The position numbers and the translations under genes were made by a program. This document shows, piece after piece, positions 44,450-53,027 of a stretch of DNA of 64,000 nt. The notes below the pieces were generated by a model, which saw nothing but the letters and a program-made list of their open reading frames with translations, made no database searches and was not told where the DNA came from. Origin of the DNA: Paenibacillus monticola (GTDB lineage Bacteria > Bacillota > Bacilli > Paenibacillales > Paenibacillaceae); contig NZ_WJXB01000006.1 of NCBI RefSeq assembly GCF_009664975.1, positions 1 through 64,000 of the forward strand, in the 5' to 3' direction. The stretch's first letter is position 1; each line of letters starts with the position of its first letter.

Positions 44450-45925
44450 ATGTCAGCTGGAACAGCAAAAGATTTATCTAAAGAACGGCCCGAATCAATT
44501 ACAGCCATATTAGTCCCCCTAATCACCATTATTCTGGGATTGTTCATGGTAGTTCTGGATGGATCAGCTGTAAATGTAGCGCTTCCTAAGCTCTCAAGCG
44601 CATTTAATTCTTCCTTAACCACTTTGCAGTGGACGGTCACCGGTTATGTTCTTGCCAACGCAGCAGTGATTCCACTTGCCGGATGGTTATCCGACCGATT
44701 TGGCGCCAAGCAAATTTTCTTGTTCTCTGTCGGATTCTTCACTCTCGGTTCCTTGCTCTGCTCCATAGCAACTGACCCCACACAATTAATTATTTACCGC
44801 ATTATTCAAGGTGTTGGCGGCGGAATGGTAATGCCCATTGCTTTCGCATTTGTTTATCAGCTTGCTCCACCCCATAAAGTCGGTGCCGTAATGGGTATTA
44901 TGGGTATTCCTGTCCTGCTCGCCCCTGCTCTTGGTCCGCTATTAGCTGGATGGTTAGTCGATTATGCGGCATGGCAGTGGATTTTCATCATTAACATCCC
45001 AATTGGTATCCTTGCCGTTATCATTGGTATTCGTTTTCTCCCCAACATTAAACGTCAGCCTGTTACAGCCCTTGATATCTGGGGGATGATCTTAGCTCCG
45101 ATCGCTTTTGCCGGTTTATCCTATGGGGTTAGCGAAGGTATTAATGGCTGGACCTCTACCAAAACAGTTACTGGATTAGGTGTTGGATTCGTGGCCTTAG
45201 TATTATTTATCATTGTTGAGCTACGCCATAAACAACCGATTCTGGAGCTGCGTGTCTTTAAATCCATGGATTTCAGCAAAGGAATTGTCATCCAATGGAT
45301 TTCTCAAATTGCCCTGTTTGGCTCCATGTTCATTGTCCCTCTGTTCCTTCAACAAGCTCAGAACTACAGTGCCTTTGATACCGGTTTAATCATGTTGCCA
45401 CAAGCGATAGCTGCAGGTATATTCATGCCCATCAGTGGCGCATTATTCGATAGAATCGGCGCTCGCCCTTTAGTCATGGCTGGTATGGCCTTTGTTACAG
45501 CCGCAACCTTTATGCTTACTCAAGTCTCCGCAGCGGATGGAATATCCTCTCTAATCCTCCCACTTTCTTTACTGGGTGCTGGAATGGGACTTTCCCTAAT
45601 GCCTCTGAATACGCATCTGATTCAAGCTTCACCGCAAAACCTGGTAGGTCGGGTCACTTCACTCACCAATGCCGCTCAACAAGTAATGAGTTCATTCGCT
45701 ATTGCGGGTCTGATGACGATCCTCACCAGTAACATGAAAGGATTCATGCCTGCCGATGGCATACCTACTATTGAAACATGGACGAATTCTTTCTCAGGTA
45801 CATTTGAAGTACTGGTGTACATCGCCATTGTAGGTGTGGTCTTAGGGGTTCTGCTTAAGAAACCCAAAACCGTAGGGGATGCCAAAAGTGCAGAGCACTT
45901 GGAAGCCAGCAAAATGTTTATGTAA
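44450..45925 (+). CDS. MFS multidrug exporter, DHA2 (EmrB/QacA) family
   Basis: 491 residues with about 14 predicted membrane helices. Family motifs: LDGSAVNVALPKLSSAF in helix 1 (motif D1 of DHA2), GWLSDRFGAKQIFLFS (motif A), GVMGIMGIPVLLAPALGPLLAGWLV-type motif C region. It would expel toxic compounds in exchange for protons. Start ATG 44450 has GGGGG six bases upstream; an in-frame GTG 16 codons earlier lacks a site. Control is by the divergent TetR repressor through an operator inside its promoter. A good terminator follows 32 bases after the stop. Confidence 0.94.
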   Translation: MSAGTAKDLSKERPESITAILVPLITIILGLFMVVLDGSAVNVALPKLSSAFNSSLTTLQWTVTGYVLANAAVIPLAGWLSDRFGAKQIFLFSVGFFTLGSLLCSIATDPTQLIIYRIIQGVGGGMVMPIAFAFVYQLAPPHKVGAVMGIMGIPVLLAPALGPLLAGWLVDYAAWQWIFIINIPIGILAVIIGIRFLPNIKRQPVTALDIWGMILAPIAFAGLSYGVSEGINGWTSTKTVTGLGVGFVALVLFIIVELRHKQPILELRVFKSMDFSKGIVIQWISQIALFGSMFIVPLFLQQAQNYSAFDTGLIMLPQAIAAGIFMPISGALFDRIGARPLVMAGMAFVTAATFMLTQVSAADGISSLILPLSLLGAGMGLSLMPLNTHLIQASPQNLVGRVTSLTNAAQQVMSSFAIAGLMTILTSNMKGFMPADGIPTIETWTNSFSGTFEVLVYIAIVGVVLGVLLKKPKTVGDAKSAEHLEASKMFM

Positions 45926-45956
45926 TAGAAGTAGAACAAATAGGAACAGATTGAAA

Positions 45957-46001
45957 AACCGTTTTGCGCGACAGAAATCTGCCGTGTAAAACGGTTTTTT
46001 T
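45957..46001 (+). terminator. Rho-independent terminator of the exporter gene
   Basis: AACCGTTTT/AAAACGGTT nine-base stem with a 22-base loop that can pair further, followed by a T-run on the plus strand. Confidence 0.75.
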
Positions 46002-46143
46002 GCTCAAATATAAGAATTTATATGCTTCACGCAATAACTTATCCTTATATTTCTCGTAGAAATGGATGCCATCCCTAAAAGGACGACGAAGCCGTTTCAT
46101 CTTAGTTGATGCTATTGTATTTCTTTATTGAAAAATCCTTTGA

Positions 46144-46944
46144 CTATAATCCTTGTTTCGATAGATACTCCAACACCGAATTTTTCTCATCTGTTTGCTC
46201 ATTGCTTAATTCTGAAAGTCTGGCAGCAGCGGTTACTAATAACCACTCGGACAAACACTCTCGATTAACACCTATTTCCTGCAGATAAATATCAGTTGCC
46301 TGTTTTTTCATAAAAAGAATACGTTCGGTATTATGAATTTGGGCTGCTGGCACAGGCGTCATTTCGATTAAGTATACGGTTCTGGCAATATCTCCATATT
46401 CATGCCCACGACAAACATTCATGTAGTCAATGATATAATTCTGTTCTTGCTCGATAATAACATTGCCGAAGTGAAAATCCCCATGGCAAAAACAGTCGCC
46501 ATCCGGCAAGCTATCAAGCATATTAATAAGCTTTGCTTTGTTTGGCATACTTAAATGATCCGTATATTCAATATTTCTCTTTAAAATAAACTTTAAACTA
46601 ACGGCGCCGCCCAATTTGCAGGCCAGCATCTGTTTTTGCAATTTGGCTAAAGTATTTGCGTATTTTTCATAATCCTCGGTATGCAGTAGGATATCCAGCA
46701 TAGACTCCCCATCTATCCTGTCATATAGGATGCCATTTCTTCCTTCGTATGTAACCATTTCATAGCTTTTGACGGTTGGAAGTTCTAAACCATGAAGTAA
46801 TTTTGAATTTTCAAACTCTTTACACACACTATCTAATGGATAACCCCTATTAAAAAGCTTAACCACCTTGCCATCGCCTACTGCAATAACTTCAGCTGTA
46901 TTTCCTTTGCCAATCAACTTCCCTATCATTCCATCACATCCCAT
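46144..46944 (-). CDS. Aminoglycoside phosphotransferase-like kinase (APH family)
   Basis: 266 residues of the APH/choline-kinase fold. N-terminal GKGNTAEVIAVGDGKVVKLF contains the nucleotide loop and lysine; the catalytic loop is CFCHGDFHFGNVI, followed by the metal-binding Asp in NYIIDYMNVC. Such proteins phosphorylate small molecules, including aminoglycosides, but many have unknown metabolic substrates; nothing here proves a resistance role. The ATG at 46944 comes one base after the stop of the HxlR regulator; ATG 46929 is a possible alternative. The two genes form a small operon. Confidence 0.82.
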   Translation of the reverse strand: MGCDGMIGKLIGKGNTAEVIAVGDGKVVKLFNRGYPLDSVCKEFENSKLLHGLELPTVKSYEMVTYEGRNGILYDRIDGESMLDILLHTEDYEKYANTLAKLQKQMLACKLGGAVSLKFILKRNIEYTDHLSMPNKAKLINMLDSLPDGDCFCHGDFHFGNVIIEQEQNYIIDYMNVCRGHEYGDIARTVYLIEMTPVPAAQIHNTERILFMKKQATDIYLQEIGVNRECLSEWLLVTAAARLSELSNEQTDEKNSVLEYLSKQGL

Positions 46945-46945
46945 A

Positions 46946-47296
46946 TTACTGATCAGATATCAGAATTTGCACTTCGCCTTCAGCGAAAGTTTGCTCCGCA
47001 TAATCGTCGCCCCATTCACAAAGTGATCTTAGAATGGGTTCAAGCGATTGGCCTAACTCTGTAGTTGAATATTCAACCTTTGGAGGGACCTGATTGAACA
47101 TTTTCCGGCTAATAAGTCCACTAGCCTCCAATTCTCTGAGCGTTTGGATAAGCATTTTTTGTGTGATACTATGCACCAGTCGCTTTAATTCGCTCGTTCG
47201 TTTCGGACCTTTGATCAGGTAGTAGAGAACTAGCCCTTTCCACTTCCCCCCGATGACCTCCAGGGTCACTTCTAAGTTACAATAATAAACTTTCAT
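46946..47296 (-). CDS. HxlR-family winged-helix regulator
   Basis: 116 residues of the HxlR type: a single conserved Cys near the N-terminus (YYCNLEVTLEVIGGKWKGLV), RTSELKRLVHSITQKMLIQTL and the wing FNQVPPKVEYSTTELG. HxlR proteins respond to reactive electrophiles or redox changes and often control a neighbouring oxidoreductase. It is divergent from an SDR gene and co-transcribed with the APH-like gene. Two short inverted repeats lie in the intergenic region. Confidence 0.92.
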   Translation of the reverse strand: MKVYYCNLEVTLEVIGGKWKGLVLYYLIKGPKRTSELKRLVHSITQKMLIQTLRELEASGLISRKMFNQVPPKVEYSTTELGQSLEPILRSLCEWGDDYAEQTFAEGEVQILISDQ

Positions 47297-47334
47297 GTTA
47301 TAGAACCCCTTTCATATACAATTATCTCTTTTTG

Positions 47335-47364
47335 GTTACTATGTAACAAATAAGTGGGTACTTA
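47335..47364. promoter_or_regulatory. Inverted repeats between HxlR and SDR genes
   Basis: GTTAC-TAT-GTAAC (47335-47347) and TAAGT-GGGT-ACTTA (47351-47364) lie side by side 39-68 bases upstream of the HxlR start. HxlR-type operators often contain TACTT/AAGTA halves, which the second repeat fits. Candidate operator for divergent control. Confidence 0.45.
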
Positions 47365-47440
47365 CATTAAAATTACTTATGATACATAATAACACTTATA
47401 AGAAGGAATCAAAATATTTTTTTAAAAGGAGAGTCATACC

Positions 47441-48187
47441 ATGGGAAAGTTTACGGGTAAAGTAGCAGTGGTAACAGGAGGTACTAGCGGGATCGGTCTT
47501 GCAGCAGCACAGCAATTTGTAAAAGAAGGGGCACATGTCTTTATTACCGGACGCAGACAAAGCGAGCTAGATGCAGCAGTGAAACTGATTGGTGAGAATG
47601 TAACGGGTATTCAAGGCGACGTGTCGAATTTGGCGGATTTGGATAAGCTCTACGAAGCTGTGAAGCAAGAGAAAGGTCACCTGGACATTCTGTTTGCTAA
47701 TGCTGGACTGGGATCATTACTCCCACTGGGGGAGATTACGGAAGAGCAATATTACCAAACCTTCGACGTTAACGTAAAAGGAACGATCTTTACGGTTCAA
47801 AAGGCATTACCTTTGTTCCCAAACAATGGAGGTTCGATTATCCTAACTGGGTCCACGGCAGGTTCAAGGGGCATGCCCGCATTCAGCGTCTACAGCGCGA
47901 CAAAAGCAGCCATTAGACAGTTAATTCGCAGTTGGGCGCTAGATCTGAAAGGTTCTCAAATTAGGTTGAATGTTGTGAGCCCTGGAAACATTCTGACACC
48001 CGCTTATGATGACTTATTTGGAGCAGAGCTCGACAACGTTCTGGAAAATATGAAGGCTACAACTCCCTTAGGCAGAATAGGAACAGCTGAAGAAATCGCA
48101 GATGCTGTAATGTTCTTGGCCTCTAATGAAAGCAGTTATATTACTGGAACAGAATTGTTCGTAGATGGCGGAGCCGCTCAAATTTAA
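47441..48187 (+). CDS. SDR-family NAD(P)-dependent oxidoreductase
   Basis: 248 residues, classical short-chain dehydrogenase. Cofactor motif TGGTSGIG, NAG motif in LFANAGLG, catalytic Ser in LTGSTAGSRG and YSATK active site, C-terminal GTELFVDGG. An Arg after the second strand (ITGRRQSE) favours NADP(H). Probably reduces an aldehyde or ketone. Divergent from the HxlR regulator, a common pairing for detoxifying enzymes. RBS AAAAGGAG. Confidence 0.93.
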   Translation: MGKFTGKVAVVTGGTSGIGLAAAQQFVKEGAHVFITGRRQSELDAAVKLIGENVTGIQGDVSNLADLDKLYEAVKQEKGHLDILFANAGLGSLLPLGEITEEQYYQTFDVNVKGTIFTVQKALPLFPNNGGSIILTGSTAGSRGMPAFSVYSATKAAIRQLIRSWALDLKGSQIRLNVVSPGNILTPAYDDLFGAELDNVLENMKATTPLGRIGTAEEIADAVMFLASNESSYITGTELFVDGGAAQI

Positions 48188-48206
48188 TTCAAGAATCAAA
48201 AGCAAA

Positions 48207-48244
48207 AGCCGTCTGGATTGGAAGAATCCTCAATCCAGACGGCT
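48207..48244. terminator. Bidirectional terminator between SDR and GH16 genes
   Basis: Perfect 14-base stem AGCCGTCTGGATTG/CAATCCAGACGGCT with a ten-base loop in the 71-base gap between two convergent genes; the minus-strand side continues TTTTGCTTTTG. Confidence 0.75.
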
Positions 48245-48258
48245 GATTCATTAACCCA

Positions 48259-49500
48259 TTAGTTAACTTTGGTAAATAACCACTTCTGTGCATCCGTTCC
48301 GTTGTCGGTCCATTGCTGTACTGCCGCGCCATCTGCCGCAGAAGATCCAGATACGTCCATAGCCAATCCACTCACTTTAGAAATAAGTTTGTAGTAGCCC
48401 CCACCTGCGTCCACGATGCTCCACCTTTGGGCACTAGTTCCATTGTCATCCCACTGCTGCAATTGTACTCCTGTGGATGTTGATGAGTTTGGCACATCCA
48501 GCACTTTTCCACTGTGTATTGCCGTTAGTTTGTAGTATCCGTCTCCCGTGCTCTCCACCTTGAACTGCTGATTACTCGCTGTGTAATTAGTCCACTGCTG
48601 CATTTTTGCCCCGCTCGCTGTAGATACATCTGCTACATCCATTACCTTTCCGCTAGCTTTATCGGTTAAGGTGTAAATACCACCGCTGACGATACTGGTG
48701 GCCGCAGAAGCCTGATACACCCGTACATAGTCAACCAACATTTGCGCCGGAAAAGCAGTTGAGCTGTTAGGACTTCCAGGCCAATTTCCACCCACGGCAA
48801 GATTCAGCAGAATGAAGAATGGCTTCTGAAATTCCTCCGTATTTCCGGTTCCGTTCTCAATATAGAAAGCGTTAAACTGCGTACCATCTACAAACCATTT
48901 TATATAATTCGCATCCCACTCAATGCTGTACACATGATATTGGGAAAAATCAAGATTTGCAGATACCTGCCCGTATTCGGCATGGCCATTAGCATCCCAG
49001 TGCACAGTCCCATTGACAAAAGCGTTGTTATTTACGCGTTCCATGATGTCCGTTTCCCCGCAGAAAGGCCAACCGAGCGGATTAATATTCGTTCCCAGCA
49101 TCCAGAATGCCGGCCATAGTCCTTGCCCCGAAGGCAGCTTGATTCTTGCTTCGATTTTCCCATATGTAAAGCTCTTTAATCCCTGTGTCTTGATCCGTGC
49201 AGAGGTATAATTCATACCACCATAGGATTCTTTTTGCGCGGTAATCACGAGATTCCCACCCGTAACCTGCAGGTTCTGCGTACGATTGGTATAGTACTGC
49301 AGCTCATTGTTTCCCCAGCCACCGCTGCCGGTTCCGATTTCAGCAGACCAATTTCCAGTATTCAGAGAAGTCCCATCGAATTCGTCGCTCCATGCCAGAT
49401 TCCAGCTTGAAGCTGCACTTGAACTCGCAGGGGGGATCAGAGAAATTAAAAGTGTAAACAACATAAGTAAACTTAGCACTTTTCCTCTTTTCAACATCAT
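48259..49500 (-). CDS. Secreted GH16 beta-glucanase with ricin-B lectin domain
   Basis: 413 residues. Signal peptide (LSLLMLFTLLISLIPP, ASSSAA) then a family 16 domain of about 250 residues (AWSDEFDGTSLNTGNW, YTSARIKTQG) with the catalytic motif GETDIME, where the first Glu is nucleophile and the last is acid/base; Thr replaces the usual Ile/Leu. YVRVYQ closes the domain. The last 130 residues are a ricin-type beta-trefoil with three QQW repeats, likely for polysaccharide binding. Most probably an endo-beta-1,3(4)-glucanase. Start at ATG 49500 after GGAGAGGAAG; an upstream ATG in frame lies on top of the ribosome binding site. A cre-like palindrome is upstream. Confidence 0.93.
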   Translation of the reverse strand: MMLKRGKVLSLLMLFTLLISLIPPASSSAASSWNLAWSDEFDGTSLNTGNWSAEIGTGSGGWGNNELQYYTNRTQNLQVTGGNLVITAQKESYGGMNYTSARIKTQGLKSFTYGKIEARIKLPSGQGLWPAFWMLGTNINPLGWPFCGETDIMERVNNNAFVNGTVHWDANGHAEYGQVSANLDFSQYHVYSIEWDANYIKWFVDGTQFNAFYIENGTGNTEEFQKPFFILLNLAVGGNWPGSPNSSTAFPAQMLVDYVRVYQASAATSIVSGGIYTLTDKASGKVMDVADVSTASGAKMQQWTNYTASNQQFKVESTGDGYYKLTAIHSGKVLDVPNSSTSTGVQLQQWDDNGTSAQRWSIVDAGGGYYKLISKVSGLAMDVSGSSAADGAAVQQWTDNGTDAQKWLFTKVN

Positions 49501-49525
49501 CTTCCTCTCCTTTTCATGATTCAAA

Positions 49526-49539
49526 TGATAGCGCTACCA
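49526..49539. promoter_or_regulatory. cre-like palindrome upstream of the GH16 gene
   Basis: TGATAGCGCTACCA, two mismatches from the cre consensus and nearly symmetric around GCGC. It lies 26-39 bases upstream of the start codon. It may bind CcpA or another LacI-family regulator. Confidence 0.5.
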
Positions 49540-50067
49540 TTCATTGCATACCTATTATAAACCGGTTTCGATTCTGCTCATAGCCTAAATTTTGTCTATT
49601 TTTCAAATAATATTCTTGAGATACTCCCTAAACAAAAGAATTAAAAACCCAGCTTGCTTTTGGAACGTTTGTCGTATAATGCAATCTTATCGAGCGGAGG
49701 AATTAGGAACTAAACATGGTGCCTACGGAGCCGTGGACCAATTATCTGGCGCCCTTGGTGTCCCAGTTACTCCAGAACAAAGGGAGAATGCAACACAATG
49801 GCTGATGCAAGCCGAGTCAATCCTCATAATCGTGCACAGCGTCATGCCATGTGGGATATGCTTAACCGTTACTAAACCCTCTTAACTAAAAACAGACATC
49901 TGTTTGCTACTATTGGACTATATTATTTACAACATCTCCTATTGTCCATTCTATATCTGAGATTACATAAGTACGCTGTTGAGCGAATGTATGCTTGCTT
50001 GCAATGGTGCTATAATAAAAAGATACAGATTATACTCCAGTTCACAATAGAGAAAGGAACAACATTC
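49540..50067. other. Intergenic stretch with a possible broken small gene
   Basis: About 530 bases between GH16 and the aldolase gene. Apart from the possible frameshifted small gene (49679-49875), I see only AT-rich promoter-like sequence. A plus-strand frame open from 49942 is simply the in-frame upstream extension of the aldolase gene. Confidence 0.4.
49679..49875 (+). pseudogene. Possible small gene with a one-base frameshift
   Basis: One frame reads a protein-like stretch GAYGAVDQLSGALGVPVTPE and then QRENATQWLMQA; from about 49812 the sense continues in another frame as VNPHNRAQRHAMWDMLNRY before a stop. Joining both by adding one base near 49812 would give a protein of about 65 residues. 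I do not recognise the family. A real disruption, a sequencing error or coincidence cannot be separated here. A GGAGG lies at about 49696, within the reading. Confidence 0.3.
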
Positions 50068-50955
50068 ATGAATATGGAACAATTGGAACGAATCCGCACA
50101 GGAAAGGGCTTTATCGCTGCTTTGGATCAAAGCGGTGGAAGCACTCCAAAAGCTTTACTGCAGTATGGCATTAAGGAAGATCGTTATTCCAATGAGGAAG
50201 AGATGTATGGATTAGTGCACGGCATGAGAACACGTATTATCAAGAGTCCTGCCTTCAATTCCAAGCATATTCTGGGTTCCATCTTATTTGAGAACACGAT
50301 GGATCGTTTCATAGATGGTCGATTAACCGCCGATTATCTGTGGGAAGAGAAAGGCATCGTGCCTTTTCTAAAAATCGATCAAGGGCTGGCCGAACTTGAA
50401 GACGGGGTTCAACTGATGAAACCCATTCCCGGTCTGGACGACCTTTTGAAGCAGGCGGTTAAGAGAAACATCTTTGGTACCAAGATGCGTTCGCTAATTA
50501 AAGAAGCCAACCCTATTGGCATCAAAAAAATCGTTGAGCAACAGTTTGCCATCGCTAAACAAATCGCTGGGTATGGTCTGGTACCGATTATCGAACCAGA
50601 AGTGGATATCCTCAGCGCAGACAAGGAACAATCGGAAAAGCTATTAAGAGACGAGCTTTCCACTCAGTTATCTGCCCTTGGCAAAGACGTAAAAGTTATG
50701 CTCAAGCTGTCCATACCGACAGAAGACAATTTCTACAGTGATTTAATTGGGGAACCACATGTAGTACGGGTCGTCGCTTTATCAGGAGGCTATACTCAAG
50801 CAGAAGCCAATGAAAAGCTGGCTCATAATCACGGCCTAATCGCCAGTTTCTCACGCGCCTTATCACAGGGATTGACCGACCAACTTACGGACGACGAATT
50901 CAATGCAATGCTCGCAAAATCTACTCAGGACATCTACGAAGCCTCCATTAAATAA
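50068..50955 (+). CDS. fda: Fructose-bisphosphate aldolase, class I
   Basis: 295 residues, the size of class I (Schiff-base) bacterial aldolases such as staphylococcal Fda. Opening GKGFIAALDQSGGSTPKAL, FLKIDQGLAE and VPIIEPEVDI are typical; the Schiff-base lysine is in VMLKLSIPTEDNFY near residue 212. It splits fructose-1,6-bisphosphate into DHAP and glyceraldehyde-3-phosphate without a metal. Start ATG 50068 with AAAGGA nine bases upstream; the in-frame extension to 49942 is not homologous. Single-gene unit with a strong terminator. Bacilli usually also carry a class II enzyme. Confidence 0.94.
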   Translation: MNMEQLERIRTGKGFIAALDQSGGSTPKALLQYGIKEDRYSNEEEMYGLVHGMRTRIIKSPAFNSKHILGSILFENTMDRFIDGRLTADYLWEEKGIVPFLKIDQGLAELEDGVQLMKPIPGLDDLLKQAVKRNIFGTKMRSLIKEANPIGIKKIVEQQFAIAKQIAGYGLVPIIEPEVDILSADKEQSEKLLRDELSTQLSALGKDVKVMLKLSIPTEDNFYSDLIGEPHVVRVVALSGGYTQAEANEKLAHNHGLIASFSRALSQGLTDQLTDDEFNAMLAKSTQDIYEASIK

Positions 50956-50968
50956 AGGGAATTATAGA

Positions 50969-51000
50969 ACGACCCCGAGCTGTGGAAAGCTCGGGGTCGT
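50969..51000. terminator. Bidirectional terminator, aldolase / LLM gene
   Basis: Perfect 13-base GC-rich stem ACGACCCCGAGCT/AGCTCGGGGTCGT with a six-base loop followed by TTTTG on the plus strand, in the 52-base gap between convergent genes. Confidence 0.8.
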
Positions 51001-51007
51001 TTTGTGA

Positions 51008-52063
51008 TTATTGATTATTTTTTTCCCAACGGGCTACTTCTTCTCGCACCCGAGGGGCTACTTCTGTTCCGAGAAGTCTAATCGCCTGCATAACATCCGC
51101 ATGAGGCATCGTGCCATGTGGCACGTGCAGTAAGAATCTCGTAATTCCCACATGCTTGCGCAAATGAATGATTTTGTTAGCCACCGTCTCTGGATCTCCT
51201 ACATACAAGGCACCATCAAAGCTGCAAGCTGCATCATAGTCTGAGCGATGATAGGGAGGCAGACCTTTCTCCAATGCCCGCACATTCGTTCTAGCATGAG
51301 TTGAAGGGAAAAACTTCTCTTCAGCCGTTTGTTTATTCTCTGCTATAAAACCATGGGAGTGCGACGCTATGGGCAGCTGTGAAACATCATAACCGGCCTT
51401 AAGCGCTGATTCCTTGTAGAGACGCACCTGCGACTCATAATGGGATGGATTCACATTTCCGATAATAGCAAGAGCAAAAGGCAATCCTAAGGCCCCCGCA
51501 CGGACCGCAGACGCCGGACTCCCGGCACTAGCAATCCATACCGGTAAGGGAGTTTGCACAGAGCGTGGATAAACGCCAAGATTATGTATTGCAGGTCTGT
51601 GTTTACCACTCCAAGTTACTTTCTCCGACTCCTGGATTTTTAACAACAAAGCCAATTTCTCCTCGAACAACTCTTCATAGTCTTTTAGATCATATCCGAA
51701 TAACGGAAACGACTCTGTAAACGAACCACGACCTACCATGATCTCTGCACGTCCGTTCGAAATTCCGTCTAGCGTAGCGAAATCCTGAAATACACGCACT
51801 GGATCGGCTGACGATAGGATCATTACCGCACTGGTCAACCGTATTCTAGTCGTCTGTGATGCAGCTGCAGCCAATAAAACCGCTGGAGAGGAAGCACCGA
51901 AATCATGCCGATGATGTTCACCCACGCCGAATACATCCAGTCCTACCTGATCAGCGAGCACGATTTCTTCCACCACTTCACGTAATCGCGTTGCGTGACT
52001 CATCGTCTCACCCGTCTCCACATCAGGTGTTGTCTCGACAAAGGTGCTTACACCAAGTTCCAC
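51008..52063 (-). CDS. LLM-class flavin-dependent oxidoreductase
   Basis: 351-residue luciferase-like monooxygenase. Typical segments: DVFGVGEHHRHDFGASSP, TTRIRLTSAVMILSSADPVR, GRAEIMVGRGSFTESFPLFG and PLPVWIASAGSPASA. These enzymes use FMNH2 supplied by a partner reductase; substrate unknown. The start is GTG 52063 with GGAGG nine bases upstream. It is 24 bases downstream of the duplicated-domain hypothetical gene, so both are probably co-transcribed. Confidence 0.92.
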   Translation of the reverse strand: MELGVSTFVETTPDVETGETMSHATRLREVVEEIVLADQVGLDVFGVGEHHRHDFGASSPAVLLAAAASQTTRIRLTSAVMILSSADPVRVFQDFATLDGISNGRAEIMVGRGSFTESFPLFGYDLKDYEELFEEKLALLLKIQESEKVTWSGKHRPAIHNLGVYPRSVQTPLPVWIASAGSPASAVRAGALGLPFALAIIGNVNPSHYESQVRLYKESALKAGYDVSQLPIASHSHGFIAENKQTAEEKFFPSTHARTNVRALEKGLPPYHRSDYDAACSFDGALYVGDPETVANKIIHLRKHVGITRFLLHVPHGTMPHADVMQAIRLLGTEVAPRVREEVARWEKNNQ

Positions 52064-52087
52064 TTTTCGGTTCCTCCTAATTCGTAT

Positions 52088-52711
52088 TTATTCGATTCCA
52101 TGTTCTTTACGGATATTGTACATACCTTGAATCAAAAGCTCCGCAGGATCGCGATTCAACTGCAGATGTGTCAACAATAGATGTAAAGGAACAGCACACA
52201 CGTTATTCCCTTCCGTTATCGCTGGAAATCCAGCTTCGAGGACAGGTCCGTGTTCTTGATTCAAAGCTAGATCCGCATGTATTTGCTCTGGGGCAAATTC
52301 TTCACGAATTGCAGCTATACATTGCGGAACTAACACATTGTCTATCATCGCTTTGGCTTCCTCTTCACTGGCAACTGGTTTTGGAAGGGGTTGACCTCCC
52401 TTGTTCTTCATCAGATCAACGAAGAACGAAGCCATCCAAACTGTAGGATCATTGCCTGACTGGAATCTTGTGAGCAACTCGCGCAGAAAAAACCCGCAGG
52501 AATATACATCATCTGAATCAGCCTTTACATGATAAATAAAAACCGGACCATAGGCCTCCAAGTTCAATACTTGTCCCTCAACATATTGAAAATGCAATTT
52601 CATAGCTGCGAGGCCGTTATGGTAAACATTATTTACTAGTTCAGCCATCTTCTCTTCAGTCATTTCAACTGGGGTACTACTCTCTTCGTCATTTACTATC
52701 TCTTTATTCAT
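52088..52711 (-). CDS. Hypothetical protein with an internal duplication
   Basis: 207 residues, soluble, acidic, no signal peptide. I do not recognise the family. The two halves look homologous: residues about 38-105 (FQYVEGQVLNLEAYGPVFIY, then LRELLTRFQSGNDP, ending DLMKNKGG) parallel residues about 138-205 (FAPEQIHADLALNQEHGPVL, then LHLLLTHLQLNRDP, ending NIRKEHG). Shared positions include GPV, L-LLT, and NDP/RDP. RBS GGAGGG. Likely an operon partner of the LLM flavoenzyme; no function inferred. Confidence 0.75.
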   Translation of the reverse strand: MNKEIVNDEESSTPVEMTEEKMAELVNNVYHNGLAAMKLHFQYVEGQVLNLEAYGPVFIYHVKADSDDVYSCGFFLRELLTRFQSGNDPTVWMASFFVDLMKNKGGQPLPKPVASEEEAKAMIDNVLVPQCIAAIREEFAPEQIHADLALNQEHGPVLEAGFPAITEGNNVCAVPLHLLLTHLQLNRDPAELLIQGMYNIRKEHGIE

Positions 52712-52780
52712 AATAAATCCCTCCGTTTACTATCATACCACCCAACACTTAAGGTGACATAAGCTATTTTAGTTAATAAG

Positions 52781-53020
52781 TTACATAAGGACAAGTGGTA
52801 AAAAAATGTCATCAACAATCCCTATGACCGTATAATCAGATATCGGCTCATGGGTAGTAAGTAATTTATACATCAGTAAGTCAAAGGGAAGTGAAATCAC
52901 TTGGGGATTCATTTTCTCCAGGCTTACCTCTCCGCGCTTCTCAGCGTTTTTCAAAATCTCCATCGTCGCCGTTGCCAACTTGTCTTCGGTTCTCGCTGTT
53001 TTATTTGTCTTTGCCCGTGC
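52781..53020 (-). pseudogene. TetR-family regulator, C-terminal fragment
   Basis: About 70-80 codons that resemble the C-terminal domain of a TetR regulator (LATATMEILKNAEKRGEVSL, PFDLLMYKLLTTHEPISDY, IVDDIFLPLVL). The DNA-binding part is missing: beyond about 53020 the opposite strand encodes an MFS transporter fragment. Remnant, not functional. Confidence 0.6.
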
Positions 53021-53027
53021 GGCGATT

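Noticed and set aside
45918..46100. 60-codon minus-strand frame downstream of the exporter
   Set aside because: It runs through the exporter's terminator hairpin and has no ribosome binding site or recognisable domain.
46144..46944. APH-like kinase as an antibiotic-resistance gene
   Set aside because: The fold is clear but many relatives phosphorylate other molecules; nothing in the sequence ties it to an antibiotic.
49942..50067. N-terminal extension of the class I aldolase
   Set aside because: The family begins at MNMEQLERIRTGKGF; the extension contains Cys/Tyr-rich non-homologous sequence and the ribosome binding site lies just before ATG 50068.
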